Below, in pieces: positions 1 through 10,569 of a DNA stretch of 64,000 nt. Each line of letters begins with the position of its first letter. Positions within the stretch are counted from its first letter, which is position 1. The notes under the pieces are model-generated. The model was not told the DNA's origin. It was given only the letters and a program-made list of their open reading frames with translations, and did no database searches. Position numbers and translations under genes: made by a program. This DNA comes from Massilia sp. H-1 (GTDB lineage: Bacteria > Pseudomonadota > Gammaproteobacteria > Burkholderiales > Burkholderiaceae_D): assembly GCA_024703915.1 (NCBI GenBank), contig CP087969.1, positions 3,038,001 to 3,102,000 of the forward strand. The letters run 5' to 3'.

Positions 1-817
1 TAGCCAAGACCGGTGAAAGCCACCGCACCGGGCAGCTCTTCGAGCGCAAGTCCGCTCTGCAGGTTCTCCACAATGAAGACCGTGGCTGGCGCGAGCCCAA
101 GGCGGCCAAGCTCGTCCACGGGGGCGATCACATCGCTGAGTCCACCCGCGGCGGCGCGCAGCGCCGGATCCAGGATACGCAATCTTATTGCAACGGGTGG
201 CCATTTCAGTCCGCATGAGGCATGGAATCCGGCGCCGGACGGGCGGCCAAGCAACATGGCGCTCATGCTGGCGATGACGCCCTGACGTGATTCAATCCAT
301 TTGCTGTCGACTCCCGCAAGCGGAATCTGGCGCGGATACAGACCGGAATCCGGATGGGCGACGATCCATTCCACCATGTCCACCAGGCGGACGAAATCTG
401 CCTCGCTGTAGTCGGCCAGGACATCGTCGTACCGTGCCAACTGCTGCCCATAGCCGGGCCAGCGTTCGGTAAGCCAGCCATGGCGCCGCGCTGACTGTTG
501 CCACCGGTCTTGCTGCCCGGTCCATGCAGCGACATCTGCAGGAGTGGCGAGTATCAGCGCTTCCGGCATTTGCTGCGCGCCGAGCTGACGCCACTGACGG
601 TCGGCCCACCGCAGCTCGCCACGCCCGCCCCATGCGCGCCAGGCGGCAACCCATTCGCGTACAGCATCGACCTGGCGTAAGGCCAGCTGTTCGGTTGGCA
701 AACCGAGTGGGATGATCAGCGGCCAGTCTGCTGTTTCGGCCCCGGCCAGCCACTCGCGCAGCTTGCCCTTGAAGCGTCGCTCCAGCAGGCGCTGGACTTC
801 AGCCTAAGCAGCTTCAA
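1..817 (-). CDS. jetD: Wadjet protein JetD (DUF3322/DUF2220), partial, cut by window start
   Basis: JetD is the toprim-type nuclease subunit of the Wadjet anti-plasmid system; it cleaves circular DNA after loop extrusion by the JetABC condensin-like complex. Read on the minus strand from 817, an uninterrupted frame of about 270 residues runs off the window. It begins with LPAEVQRLLERRFKGKLREW, typical of the DUF3322 N-terminus, and reaches ATVFIVENLQSGLALEELPG at the entry to the DUF2220 toprim half, which lies outside. No ATG is present; a TTG at 817-815 overlapping the 3' end of jetC gives the best start (inferred). The frame is intact here, with no indel seen. Order jetA-jetB-jetC-jetD with overlapping ends is the standard type I arrangement. 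Confidence 0.85.
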
Positions 818-3800
818 GACTGGCCTCGAGGCGCGTATGGTCGGGCAGCTGCAGGCGCTGGCGCTCCGTGTCGTATTCGATCATCAGAACCCCTGAGACG
901 CGGCGGTCGCGTATGTCGACAAAACATGCGCCACCGATAAACGGTTCGAGTGTCATGACCGACTTGAGCGGTGTTGCCACGATCATCTGGAAGCCGAAAT
1001 TGGTGAAAATGTTCATTGCCAAAGCAGTGAACTCATTGTCGGCCTTGTCGAAGGCTTCATCGAGCACAACCGGCGCATACATCGGCACGCCATGGTCGTT
1101 GCCTCCGAGTTGATAACGCAGCGCCGCCGCCAGGCAAGTCGTCGCCAGCTTCTGTCGCTGCCCCCGGACTTGCTTAAGCGCCGCTGCGATAGACTTCGAT
1201 CTCGATGCCGTCGGTGTCGCGTTCGCGGCCGATGAATTCCACGTGCGTGCGTACGTCGAGCACGGCTTCGCGCCAGCGGCGCTGCTCGGGTTCGGCGCTG
1301 GCCAGGCGGTCGACCAGGGAGCGCAGTGCGAGAAAGCGCACTTCGGCCGCGGCGGCATCGTCGCTCCACGACTGGCTGAGGGCGCGGTGAATATCCTGTT
1401 TGAAATCGCGCACTTCCGGCAACTGGCGGTCGCTGGGCTCGATATGCAGATAGCTGGTCTGTTCCAGGCTTTGGTTGAACGGTACCTGGCGCAGGCTTTC
1501 ATTGACCAGTTCCATGCGTTCCAGGATCGCCTTGCGGCCATCGGTGAGGTAAGTGAGGAGTGCGGCAAGGTTCTGGTTGCTCTGGTTTTGCAGCAACTCG
1601 AGAAAGCGCTGTTCGTGGGCCGGAAGACCATCGGTTTCCAGGCGAGCCAGCTTGGAAAAGAAATCGGCGCTGGCCGCGATTGTGGCGTCGAGTCCTTCCG
1701 CATCGCCCCGCCACCTGGAAATAAAGGCGGCAAAGGTCGACTCGATCATCTTCTCGCACTGTGCCATCTCGGCCGTGATGCCGTCGATCTCCTGGCCCAA
1801 CTGCTTTCCCACGCTGCGGTCGGCCTGATCGACCTGATCGTGATGGGCGATGACGCCCAGCGCCGCGTAGCGCTCGTCGAGCCCTTTCTGCTGGAAAGGG
1901 GTCAAGTCGACGATGACCGGGTTATCCAGCGCCGCGGCGAGCCTGGCGCGCAACTGCTCGGCCTCGCGCAGGCAGGTCTTGTGGTCAGTGGCGCGGTCGT
2001 CGCGCTTGTCCATGGCCTTTCTGACCAGCACCTCTTGTTCCTTGATCAGTTCATCGATACGATGCAGGGCCGCATTGCCCTCGCGCTGCCTTCAGATTGC
2101 GGTCAATCGCGGCGATGCGGTCGACGATCGGCAGCGCATTAATTTCCTGCCACTGCAAATTCGCTAGCGTCTGGCAATGCAGGCTGCGCACGGCGGCCTT
2201 TGCTGCTGCGCGCGCAGGGAGTCGAGTTCATCGCTAAGTGCAAGGATGTTCGCTTCCAGTTCGCGATCCTGATGTTCATATAGCGCCAGTTTCTCGCGGT
2301 TGTCAAAGCCCAGCACCCAGTTGCGGCGCGCATCAATCGGACTACGGTCATCTTTTTCATGGCGGGTGGCGCTGTGTTTTACCTGGCCCTCGCGCGTGAG
2401 CGCCCGCTCGCCCGTGCTGCGGAAGGTGCGCATCGAATCGACGCATTCGTAGTCAAACCGATTGCGCAAGTCCGCTTCCAGCCACTTCGCGAACGGACCC
2501 TGCTTGACGTTGAGTTTGAGCAGCAAGGAATTGACGCGCAAAGGGCGAGCGCTTGCCGCTTCGGCCCGCCCGGTCCGGTTGTAGACCAGGCGCTGGCCGA
2601 GGTGAACGCCATTGATGTGGCTGGCAAGTGCGTTGTAATTGGTTTCGTCGACCAGGAGGGAGAGTGCAAAACCGCGCAAGACGCGCCTCCGCCGCGCCGC
2701 GCCAGGGTGCCTCGTCGGACTTGACTTCCAGCAGTTCCCCGCGAAAGGCAGCGCCGCTTCGGCCACCCCGATGGCAGCGGCGATATCGCGCCGCAGCTCG
2801 ATCATATGTGCCGGAATATTCGATGGTTGCTTAGGCGCAAGGAAGCAATCTCACGCGTAATACCATCACGCGTCTTCTGCGCCTCGTCCCTGCGCCGCGC
2901 CAGATCGAACATCGCGTCGCTGCTTCCGCTGGCGTAGGCTTCGATTTCACGGCGTGCACTGCCCAATAGTTCGGCAAACCCATCCGGATTCGCGGGCAGC
3001 GACCAGCCAAGTGCGTTGCAGGCGTCAACTGCCTGCTGACGGCGCCGCATACGGTCGCTCCGCTGTTCTTCCAGTCCTCGCTTTTCGTTTTCCCAGTGCT
3101 CGACCGCGTCGCCTCTCCCCGCCTCGCGCCGCTGGTGATGCAAGTCGCGCAGCCTGGCGCTGCGATTGTCGAAGCTGTCCTGTTCGCGCCGCAACAGTCC
3201 TGCCAGGCCTTCGGCCTTGATGGCCAGGGCATCGATCGCCTCCCTGAGCAGGACGACGCGGCGCTGTTCGCGATAGCTGTTCATGCCGACGCGCAATTCC
3301 TCGAGCCCGGTGCGATTGTTGCGCAGGGTTTGCATGTGCTCGTGACGGTCGTGGGCCGAACGTCAGCATTTGCACCTGTTCGCGGGCGGTGACGACGGCT
3401 TGGTGCGCCGCGTTGAGTTCGCCAAATTCGTTGACCAGGCGGTCCGCAACGTCGAACGTTTCCGGCTTGTCGAGCATGAAGTCGCGCAAGAAGGTATTGA
3501 GGTCGCCGAGATTCTTTGCCGACTGGGTCTTGTGCAGCAAACGCAGCGCCATTTCGTTGTCGATGCCAAGCAAGCGGGCAAAACGTTCGCCGTAGGGCCG
3601 AAATTCATCGCGCGCATAGGCGTCGGGAAACGACTGCTTGAGCTTGCGGACGTCGAAATTGGAATTGCCGAAATCGCTCAATTCACGCAGGTCGAAGTCG
3701 CGTTCGAAAATGAGGAAATAGCGCTTGACGTCGGTGTTCGCGTTGGCATTGCCGCGCACCCAGAACAGCTGCACCAGGGACACGTGCTGGCCCAGCGCAT

Positions 3801-4178
3801 TCTTGTACTGCAAAGCGATGGCGGACCATGTCGTGCTTAAGCACGCAAGAAACGGGTGACGTACTCTCCCGATTCGGCGTCACTTTGTGCGGCCCATGCA
3901 CCGCGTATATAGCTGACGAGGTTGCGGTCGCGCCCGGTGCGGTCGGCTTCGCGCGCGGCCGCGTTGAAATCGACCCAGCGTGGCGGGACCAGCAGGGCAG
4001 AAAATGCGTCGAGCAGCGTGGACTTGCCAGCGCCTGAGCGACCGACGATGAGGAAGCCGCGCTCGCTGATGGGCACGTCGTGCAAATCGCTGAAGGTGCC
4101 CCAGTTGAACACCTGAAGCCGCGTCATGCGAAACTGTTCGTTGGCGAACAGCTTGCCGGAAGGTGAACGCGCGCTCAT
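799..4178 (-). CDS. jetC: Wadjet SMC-like ATPase JetC, reconstructed over several frame errors
   Basis: JetC is the SMC/MukB-like ATPase that drives DNA loop extrusion in Wadjet. Seen: a Walker A motif GRSGAGKST near residue 46, a long charged helical middle, an ABC signature SGGQRQKL near the C-terminus and a Walker B LDEAFDKAD after it. Reconstructed length is about 1,125 residues, normal for the family. The raw sequence splits it into five or six frames. Four breaks are 8-base scars at 802-809, 1172-1179, 2829-2836 and 3835-3842; replacing each by GCCGGC restores conserved text (for example YRSGAGKSGGQ, SLRRQPSNIPAHMIELR). Other breaks are 1-base homopolymer losses, e.g. near 1155 and 3355. 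The ATG at 4178 overlaps the jetB stop as ATGA, so the two are translationally coupled. The restored stop is the TGA at 801-799. Confidence 0.92.
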
Positions 4179-4867
4179 GTGTCAGGCTCGTCGTCGTCGA
4201 CAGGCTGCTTGCCCAGTACGGTGGCGTCGCCTTCCGCCATGCGCTTGTACAGCTGGGTCAGGCTGACGATTTCCTCGGCCGAGAACATCAGTTTGAGCGT
4301 CGGAGCAATTTCGAAGCGGTCGTCACTGCCACGGATCTTCTGGATGAGATTGTGTTTCTTGACCTTTTCGATCGACGCATGCACGCGCTTGGTGAAGCTT
4401 CAAGCACGGTCCGTGCTGGCGGCCCGTTCGTACAAGCCGAGATTGTCGACGATGTCATCCAGCGACACGACGGCGCGCTCGCCCTGGGTGTCGGCCTGGG
4501 TGAGCCGCTGGCGCAAGTGCAGGACCAGCACGGAATCGATGAAAGTCAGTTGCGCGCGGCGGAGCAGTATTGGCGCATCGAGTTCGCCGGTGTCGGCCTG
4601 GCGGGTGAATGCGACCTGCGTCTCCTTGTCGATGACCAGTTCGAGAAACAATTCGGCCAGACGTTGGCGCACTGCCACTTCGTCGCGCAACAAGACTGGC
4701 CATAGTTTGGCATGGCGGCGTCCGTCAAGCGACGGGCCGGACAATAGCTGGACGAGAACGCGGCGGGTGTCGAGCGGCAGCGCGCCACTGTCGCCCGCGA
4801 ACAAGGCTGCCTGAGACGGCGCGACCAGGTCCGGCGTGGCGGCGAGCGGCTCTTCAGTTAAGTTCAT
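4175..4867 (-). CDS. jetB: Wadjet protein JetB (DUF4194)
   Basis: JetB is the small MukE/ScpB-like winged-helix subunit that bridges JetA and JetC. The reconstructed protein of about 230 residues starts at [19 protein letters not shown] and ends PVDDDEPDT. An in-frame TGA at about 4401 splits the raw frame. It lies in a 9-base scar (gcttcaagc, 4397-4405), and replacing that by GCCGGC gives TDRAGFTKRVHASIEKVKKH, which rejoins the halves. The start overlaps the end of jetA by 14 bases and the stop overlaps the jetC start by 4. The halves match DUF4194 by length, position and the C-terminal LYKRMAEGD-type helix. I am confident of the family from context. Confidence 0.87.
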
Positions 4868-6317
4868 CGACGCGTTCCTTCAAAAAATACATAACCGGAA
4901 TGGTCGCGCTGCGTTGGGTGTCGTCGTTGCCGGTCCAGCCGACCGTTTCCGTGTGGTTCGCGCGCATGCCATGCCGGCTGGCGAGCGCGAGCAATCCCAA
5001 TACGCTGCCCAATCCCTGAGTCGCCGGAAATTGTAACAGGACGTCCGCAATCGAAGCTTGCGAGCGGTCGCCCAGTACCTGCCTGACCTGCTCTTTCAAG
5101 GAACGGAAATCGATTTCCGACTGCGCTACCAGTGCGCTGACCGATGCCAGATCGATCGGCGCCGACTCGCCCTCGCTCATCGCGCCGGGCAAGGCTTGGA
5201 GGGCGGGATCGTGTAACAGCCATTGCGACAGCGAGCTGAGCTTGCTGCTCGTTAAGCCCAGCGTGAAATGCAGTGTGTCCGTGGCTTTGACTTCATCCTT
5301 GAGCGCCAGGGCAGCCCTTTGCGCGGCGCAGCAGCAGCTGGTTGAGACGGCGCTGTTCAAGAAATTCCCGGCTCTGTACAAAGTGTTTCAAGCTGCGGGC
5401 GAACGATTGCAGCACATCGTGCACAGCGCCACCCTGTTCCAATAGCGTGCGGGTCAGACGCAGCAGGAAGCGGCGTTCCTGCACATCGAGGCTGGCGACG
5501 AAATCGCGTGACATTAACTGTTCGAGCGCATGTTCCAGCGTGGCCGATTGCTCGGGGTCGGTCAGCAGGCGCCAGAAGGCAGCGAAGGTGCGTCCGGCAT
5601 CGCTTTCGGCAATCAGGTCCATGCTTAGAACGAATAATGTATCGAGCACTTCGCCGCGATTGCCCTCATCTTCCATGAGGCGTTCGCGCAATGTGCGGTT
5701 CAGCTGTTCGAATTGGTCGCGCACGCGCCTGAAGTCGCCCGCGAGGTCGTCAGCCAGGCGGATGATTTCGCGCGTGCGTTCGAGCGCGGCAGTATGGCAA
5801 CACATGCAGTACACCATGTTCGATGGCGTCAATGTCGCGCGCGATCCGTTCCTGCTCCGCCCGCAGGCCGGCGATGCGGCGCGCCTGGTCAGTGTCGGTC
5901 TCGTCGGAGAGGCGTGCCAGGGCATTAATGACAAGGCCAAGGCGGCTCTCGGTCGCGGCCGAGTGCGGCTTGATCAGACCCGATACGAATCGTATGGCTT
6001 CGACAGTGGAGGTGGCAAGTTCGTACTCTTCCTCATTCGAGCCAGGCGGAAAGCGGCGTTCCAGGTAACCATCGGCCAGCCAGCCCGCCACATATTGCTG
6101 GGCCGTCGCCTAACCAAGACTCCCCGAGATTACGCAGGCGTTCGAGTTCCCGCCCTATGCGTTCGTGCAAGATCGAGGCAGGCAGGCTGCGCTCAGCCTC
6201 GTAGAGATGAGTTTGAAGCCATGCCAGGACCGTCGGACCATTCGTGGCGGCAAGGAGCTGCCACAGCGGCTCGTTGCGCATCCGGCGGTAGGTCGCGAGG
6301 GCTTTATCGGATTTCAT
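4854..6317 (-). CDS. jetA: Wadjet protein JetA (DUF3375)
   Basis: JetA is the MukF-like kleisin of the Wadjet complex, about 490 residues here. The start is the ATG at 6317 ([19 protein letters not shown]); an upstream TTG at 6329 is less likely. Conserved family text includes [19 protein letters not shown] and the end [11 protein letters not shown]. The frame breaks three times. One scar, gcctaacc at 6108-6115, plus a lost G repairs to [19 protein letters not shown]. Two 1-base indels lie near 5790 and 5325. An intact GCCGGC occurs inside the gene at 5867-5872 and another at 4973-4978. It is the first gene of the operon, and an AT-rich stretch (6500-6560) just upstream probably holds the promoter. 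Confidence 0.88.
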
Positions 6318-6679
6318 TGGACGCCGCAATGGCTCTTGGTGAGGTGTGATTATCGTCGATTGTTGGCGGCATGAACAAGTTTGCCCGGTGCCTGCATTCC
6401 GCGTGGCTGTGCCGCCATGCTACCAAGAGCGCTGCCCGCGTCGTGAGCGCATGCTCCCTAATTGCGATGGTGAATGGCACTTTTTGGCGACGTTTTCGCC
6501 GAGGAAGTCGCGCCAACTCGAATATTGCACATTTATCAATATTAATATTTACTAAATTGGCGTGATCGAACAAGCCCCTTCGCATTCGGACAAGACCAGC
6601 AAAATCTTTCGTGATTTCCTAGTGATCGCCCAGCCGGGACCGCCTGGCTGCGAGCCACAATTCATCATGGAGGTTGCAA
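6318..6679. promoter_or_regulatory. Divergent intergenic region with AT-rich patch upstream of jetA
   Basis: No convincing gene lies here. The stretch 6525-6557 is strongly AT-rich within GC-rich DNA and contains the 12-base palindrome AATATTAATATT at 6538-6549. It sits between the divergently read jetA and the DUF3103 gene, so a promoter or operator for the Wadjet operon is a reasonable inference. No clear -35/-10 pair could be fixed. A good ribosome-binding site, GGAGG at 6669-6673, precedes the ATG at 6680. Confidence 0.4.
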
Positions 6680-7863
6680 ATGAAGTTGGTCTTGAACGCA
6701 ATAGCAGGCATCACGGTCGCCCTGGCCTGTAGCATCCCGGCGTCCGCCCAGACAGTGTTCGTGGGGGCATCGCCGGAAGCGGCAAAGAAAGCGTCCGCAC
6801 AAAGTCGAGCAAGCCAAGCGCTTTGCCGCATACAAAGTGGCTTAAGCATGCTCGGCGACCGCAATTTCAGCGCGCTGGTGCAGCGTGAACTGGCGGGCAA
6901 GGATCAGCCGGTCATGCTCAAACCCTTGCTCAACGCCTACGGCACCACGAGTACCCAGGCGCGCGTTGCCACCGAATCGTTGCGCAATACCGACGCCGTG
7001 GTTCGCCAGAACAAAGCCATCGCCACCGAGACCGACAGCGTGATGGACATGCGCCTGTACATGCCGAAAAAGTTCATGCTAAGCAAAGTCGACTGGAAGA
7101 ACTTGCTGGTCGCGTATCCGCCGACCAGCAAGAAGAATGAATTTGCCGCCGTGGAAGCGTTCGACCGCAACGGCGGATCGCACATGCTGGACGGCCGTAC
7201 CGCGCCGAACGTGCCGGTGCTGGTGGTCGGCATCAACCGCACCGAAGCGCACCGCGCGGGCGTGGCGCTGATGAACAAGCATCTGCAGGCGATGGGCATG
7301 CAGAGCAACAAGGCAGCCGGCGCTGAGCGCACCGGCCGCGCTGACGGCGGGCATCGAAACCAGCAAGCTTGACCGCATCCGTTTGAACAATGACCAGGAA
7401 CCGTGGATTTCGGGCGCGGCGGAAATCTTCGCGGTGGTGTCGGGCGTGCAGCCTGAGCAGGCAGAAGGCGACGTTGACGGTGGTGGACATGCCGTACCTG
7501 GACCATGACGGCACCGACTACACGCCGAATCAGATCATGATTTTCTGGCCGGAGTATCGCTTTGCAGCCGCGAACGTGCAGCTGTTCGAGCATGACGACA
7601 ATACGAACTACAAGGATCTGGCAGTGGCGCTGTCGCAGGGCGTGACCGCGATTCTGGGCGCGTTTGCACCGACCTATGCGGTGATTGGGCAGGTGGCCAC
7701 GGCTATTTTGCAGGCGATGCTTAGGCAGAACTGGTTCTCGAATGATGATGATTATGTGGACAGCTTCTATACGCTCGAGAAGGGACGGTTCTACTCGGGG
7801 TATAAGGGCGCGGCGGGGAATGCGACGATGAGTTTGTCGCCGTATACTTTGCAGTCGCAGTAA
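6680..7863 (+). CDS. Secreted DUF3103-family protein, frame broken by sequence errors
   Basis: The protein of about 395 residues has an N-terminal signal peptide ([20 protein letters not shown], cleavage after ASAQ) and appears to be exported. The C-terminal half contains [22 protein letters not shown] and ends [16 protein letters not shown], which I associate with DUF3103, a family without known function. The start ATG at 6680 has GGAGG six bases upstream. A 1-base loss near 6788 and the scar gcttaagc at 6840-6847 compensate each other; repaired text reads [20 protein letters not shown]. Further 1-base errors lie near 7330 and 7450. An intact GCCGGC lies at 7316-7321. It is followed directly by a hairpin terminator. 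The family call is moderate. Confidence 0.7.
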
Positions 7864-7869
7864 CGGTCA

Positions 7870-7899
7870 TGAAGTCCCTGCCCGGTGGGAGGGACTTCA
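7870..7899. terminator. Hairpin terminator between converging genes
   Basis: A perfect 10-base inverted repeat, tgaagtccct (7870-7879) and agggacttca (7890-7899), with a 10-base loop, starts 7 bases after the DUF3103 stop. It lies before the end of the convergent methyltransferase gene, so it may serve both. There is no long T-run. Confidence 0.65.
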
Positions 7900-7921
7900 T
7901 TCATAGAGCGCGGCAATAACT

Positions 7922-8978
7922 TTAAGCCAGACTCTTCACTTTGGCCGCGGCCTTCTTGGACTTAGTTGACGCCAATTCATGTTGCCGGATTGCCTTGGCA
8001 ATCTGAGTGCCAACTGCTTCTGCAACAGGCGGGGAAACGCATTTCCAACCTGCCGGTATGCGTGAGTTTTTGTACCAGAAAAATCCCAATAGTCAGGAAA
8101 GCCTTGAATTCTTGCCGCCATCCGGACGTTCAGATGCGGCATATTCATGAATCCATCTCTGAGGGTTCCGTTTCGCATTAGCGCACCTTTAAACGTCCGG
8201 CCGGGAATCTCAGTTTCGTTTGCAACTCGATGGCCGTTCACTCCCAGCTTTTGCCATGCCGCTTTCCGCGAGCGGGCCTGAGATCCGGTCCGCCATGTTT
8301 TTTTGATCCGCCGACCAAAGTGGGCGCGATCGTGCTCGCACGATCGCGCCAAGCTTCTGCTCCGCGCCATCCCTCCGCTACCATCAGATCGTAAAGCGCT
8401 TCACCAACAGTTGGTGTGCTAACTTCACCAGCCTTAGGCCATGTGAAGTGCTCAAAGATTTCAGACTGCAGCGCGACCAGAATAAAGCGAGGCCTCAGTT
8501 GTGGAACACCGTAGTCGCTTGCTTGCAGAAGGCGCCAGTCTGACTTGTAGCCCATGCTGGCAAGTTCGGCACGAATATAGTCCCGGTATTCCGCAAACTG
8601 GCTGTCCATCAGGCCAGCTACATTTTCCAGGAGAACTGCCTTTGGTAGAACTTTCCTGACCACCTCTAGCGCGGTAGGGAAAAGATCACGTTCATCATCC
8701 TTCCCTAATTGCTTGCCTGCTTTGCTGAAAGGTGGGCATGGTACTCCTCCGGCAACTAGCGTAACCTTTCCTCGATATTTATGGGCATGCTCGGTCGCGA
8801 AAGCTTTCAGGTCACCCTCGAAGACTTCGCCCCAACCCAGGTCAAGTTTTGCGCTATTTTGTCGCAAAGTCTTGCAAGCGTATTCATCTATTTCCACGAG
8901 AACTGTATGTTGGAAACCGGCGTTGTGCAGACCAAGGGCTTGGCCGCCTGCTCCAGCGCACATTTCGATTGTATTCAT
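7922..8978 (-). CDS. DNA (cytosine-5) methyltransferase, predicted GCCGGC-specific (NaeI-type)
   Basis: A C5-cytosine methyltransferase of about 350 residues. Motif I is MCAGAGGQALGLHNAG, motif IV is GGVPCPPFSKAGKQ with the catalytic Cys at residue 81, motif VI is LLENVAG, motif VIII is QLRPRFILVAL, and motif X is the final GNAFP. The target-recognition region contains TIAPTLVGGSKKHGG. Two 1-base losses break the raw frame, near 8262 and near 8026; the restored C-terminus is PPVAEAVGTQIAKAIRQHEL ending SLA. It is divergent from vsr and the NaeI-like nuclease, so it should protect that nuclease's site. Specificity is not readable from the protein itself; GCCGGC is inferred from the partner nuclease and the window-wide scars. 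The gene's inverted repeat at 8323-8350 is within coding sequence. Confidence 0.9.
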
Positions 8979-9205
8979 GAAGTTGCTTTGCTCTTGAGAT
9001 GACGTAGATATGCGAAATTATACGGACTGTGAGGCAATCGCGCCTGCATTTCTTTGGCTGAACGGCACGTCTGTTGCGATCGCAATAGAACCTTGTTTCA
9101 ACATAGATTGATCCCCATTTCCCCCTCCTAGGCGCCAATATACCCCTGGGCAAGGGAGGTTCCGTAAAGCGCGGGTTGAGTCCGGCAGCGGCTCCAACGC
9201 ATATG

Positions 9206-9232
9206 ATTAGATGACTAATGGACACTATTAGT
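9206..9232. promoter_or_regulatory. Alternating ATTAG/CTAAT repeats over the vsr start
   Basis: ATTAG (9206-9210), CTAAT (9215-9219) and ATTAG (9227-9231) alternate in orientation across the vsr start codon at 9218-9220. The arrangement could be an operator for the divergent R-M cassette, although no controller-protein gene is seen. The rest of the 9.0-9.2 kb spacer between methyltransferase and vsr shows no gene. Confidence 0.3.
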
Positions 9233-9622
9233 TCCACAGCTCGTTCTACGCTGATGGCAAAAATCCGAAGCAAGAATACAACCCCCGAGCTCGTGGTCCG
9301 CTCGGTTTTGCACAAGTTGGGTTTTCGGTTTCGAATACATCGACGCGATTTGCCGGGCAATCCGGATATCGTCTTGCCACGCCATGGGAAAGTTGTGCTT
9401 GTCCATGGGTGTTTCTGGCATGGGCATGACTGCACATTAGCTTCGAAGCCAAAATCGAACATTGAATACTGGAAGACCAAGATCGCGCGGACGCAGGCAC
9501 GGGATGTACGTGCATTGGAGTTGCTTTTGGAGTCAGGATGGGATGTGCTGGAAATTTGGGAGTGTGAAGTCCGAAAGTTTGATGGACTCGACACGAGGCT
9601 GTTGGATTTCATGAGCCGGTAA
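9218..9622 (+). CDS. vsr: Very short patch repair endonuclease Vsr
   Basis: Vsr nicks next to T:G mismatches that arise when 5-methylcytosine deaminates, and it accompanies C5-methyltransferases. The 134-residue frame is complete and carries the family signatures: MAKIRSKNTTPELVVRSVLH at the start, GNPDIVLPRHGKVVLVHGCF with the following WH, then CTLASKPKSN and GWDVLEIWECE. Length is typical. It lies divergent to the methyltransferase and 80 bases ahead of the NaeI-like nuclease. Its presence supports 5-methylcytosine, rather than N4-methylcytosine, as the product of the neighbouring methyltransferase. Confidence 0.95.
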   Translation: MDTISSTARSTLMAKIRSKNTTPELVVRSVLHKLGFRFRIHRRDLPGNPDIVLPRHGKVVLVHGCFWHGHDCTLASKPKSNIEYWKTKIARTQARDVRALELLLESGWDVLEIWECEVRKFDGLDTRLLDFMSR

Positions 9623-9701
9623 GCTGAGCGGGTCGTAGACTTGAGTAAAGCTTTTTCTTCAGACATACTGATCGTTCGAGCAATGCGTCCAGTGAGCCTC
9701 A

Positions 9702-10518
9702 GTGTCCCAGATCGATTTCTTCAACGAACAAGCGGCACTCGATTCCCGCCTAGAATCGGTTTTTGATTTCTTGATCGCAAAGCCTGAACTTGCCAAGACA
9801 ATTGGGAATGGTCTACGACGTGCGTTCGATGAGGTGATCGATGGTGAACGAACCGGGCGGTTCTGCCTTGAAGAGCTAGAGAAAACAGAAAAAACCTACA
9901 TTGGGACGAAAGTCGAGATAGTTGTTCGAAATGAACTGAATCTCGAACGCGGAGAAATTCTCGACAATCTGATTTGCGGCCAGGAGGTAGATACCAAATT
10001 TTCACTATCGGGTGGCTGGATGATTCCACGAGAGGCTGTTGGCCACATTTGCCTCCTAATCAAAGGCAGTGATAATCGTGGACGATTTAGTGTTGGTCTC
10101 TTACGGACTTCGTTGGATGTACTAACTAAAGGTGCGAACCAAGATTTTAAGAGAACAATTTCAGCCGTGGGAAAGCAACGGATCAAGTGGCTGATACTTG
10201 AGGCGCCCATGGTTCCCAATTTCTTACTTGAGCTCGATCCCTGCAATGCGGGGCACAATCTTAGGGCAAAAGAGTGGACGGCGAAGGATTCAAGCACTAT
10301 TCACGAATGTTACTGGCCAGCTAATTCCTCGAAGTGCAATTTTGCAAGTCGGACAACAAAAGGATTCGCTAAAACGAGCACGGGAAGCGAAAGCAATCCT
10401 TGCCGAGTCAGGTTTCCAAGTTCTTTGCGGAACATACGAAGAGGACAAGGCGCAATTTTTGAAGCATGGTTTTGTAGACTTTCGAGATGATGACTGGTTG
10501 AGCGTACCAATGGTTTGA
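9702..10518 (+). CDS. NaeI-like type II restriction endonuclease (predicted GCC^GGC)
   Basis: From my recollection of NaeI, the match is extended: DGERTGRFCLEELEKTEKT, then YIGTKVEIVVRNE, then EVDTKFSLSGGWMIPREAVG followed by HICLLI. NaeI has DGQRTGRW, KTEKTHMGT, VDCKFS and PESIGHICLVIW at the same places. The D-x-K pair in EVDTKFS corresponds to the catalytic VDCK of NaeI. Where NaeI has LYDG (a ligase-like KxDG site in which L43K gives topoisomerase activity) this protein has VIDG. A 1-base error near 10310 splits the frame; the rest continues ELF, then TNVTGQLIPRSAILQVGQQK, aligning to the NaeI ELFRRVHGRL segment. The GTG start at 9702 has no strong ribosome-binding site, so the start is uncertain. 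NaeI is a type IIE enzyme cutting GCCGGC. Confidence 0.85.
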
Positions 10519-10569
10519 CGCTGCAACGTGACAGCAGGATGAGATAGTCCTTACATTTGAGATTTGAGA

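Noticed and set aside
7719..7726. gcttaggc near the end of the DUF3103 gene as another scar
   Set aside because: The frame reads through without a stop; replacing it by GCCGGC would break the downstream frame unless a second error is assumed.
8323..8350. Perfect 12-base inverted repeat with 4-base loop in the methyltransferase gene as a regulatory hairpin
   Set aside because: It lies within conserved coding sequence (RDRASTIAPT) and is explained by codons; no T-run.
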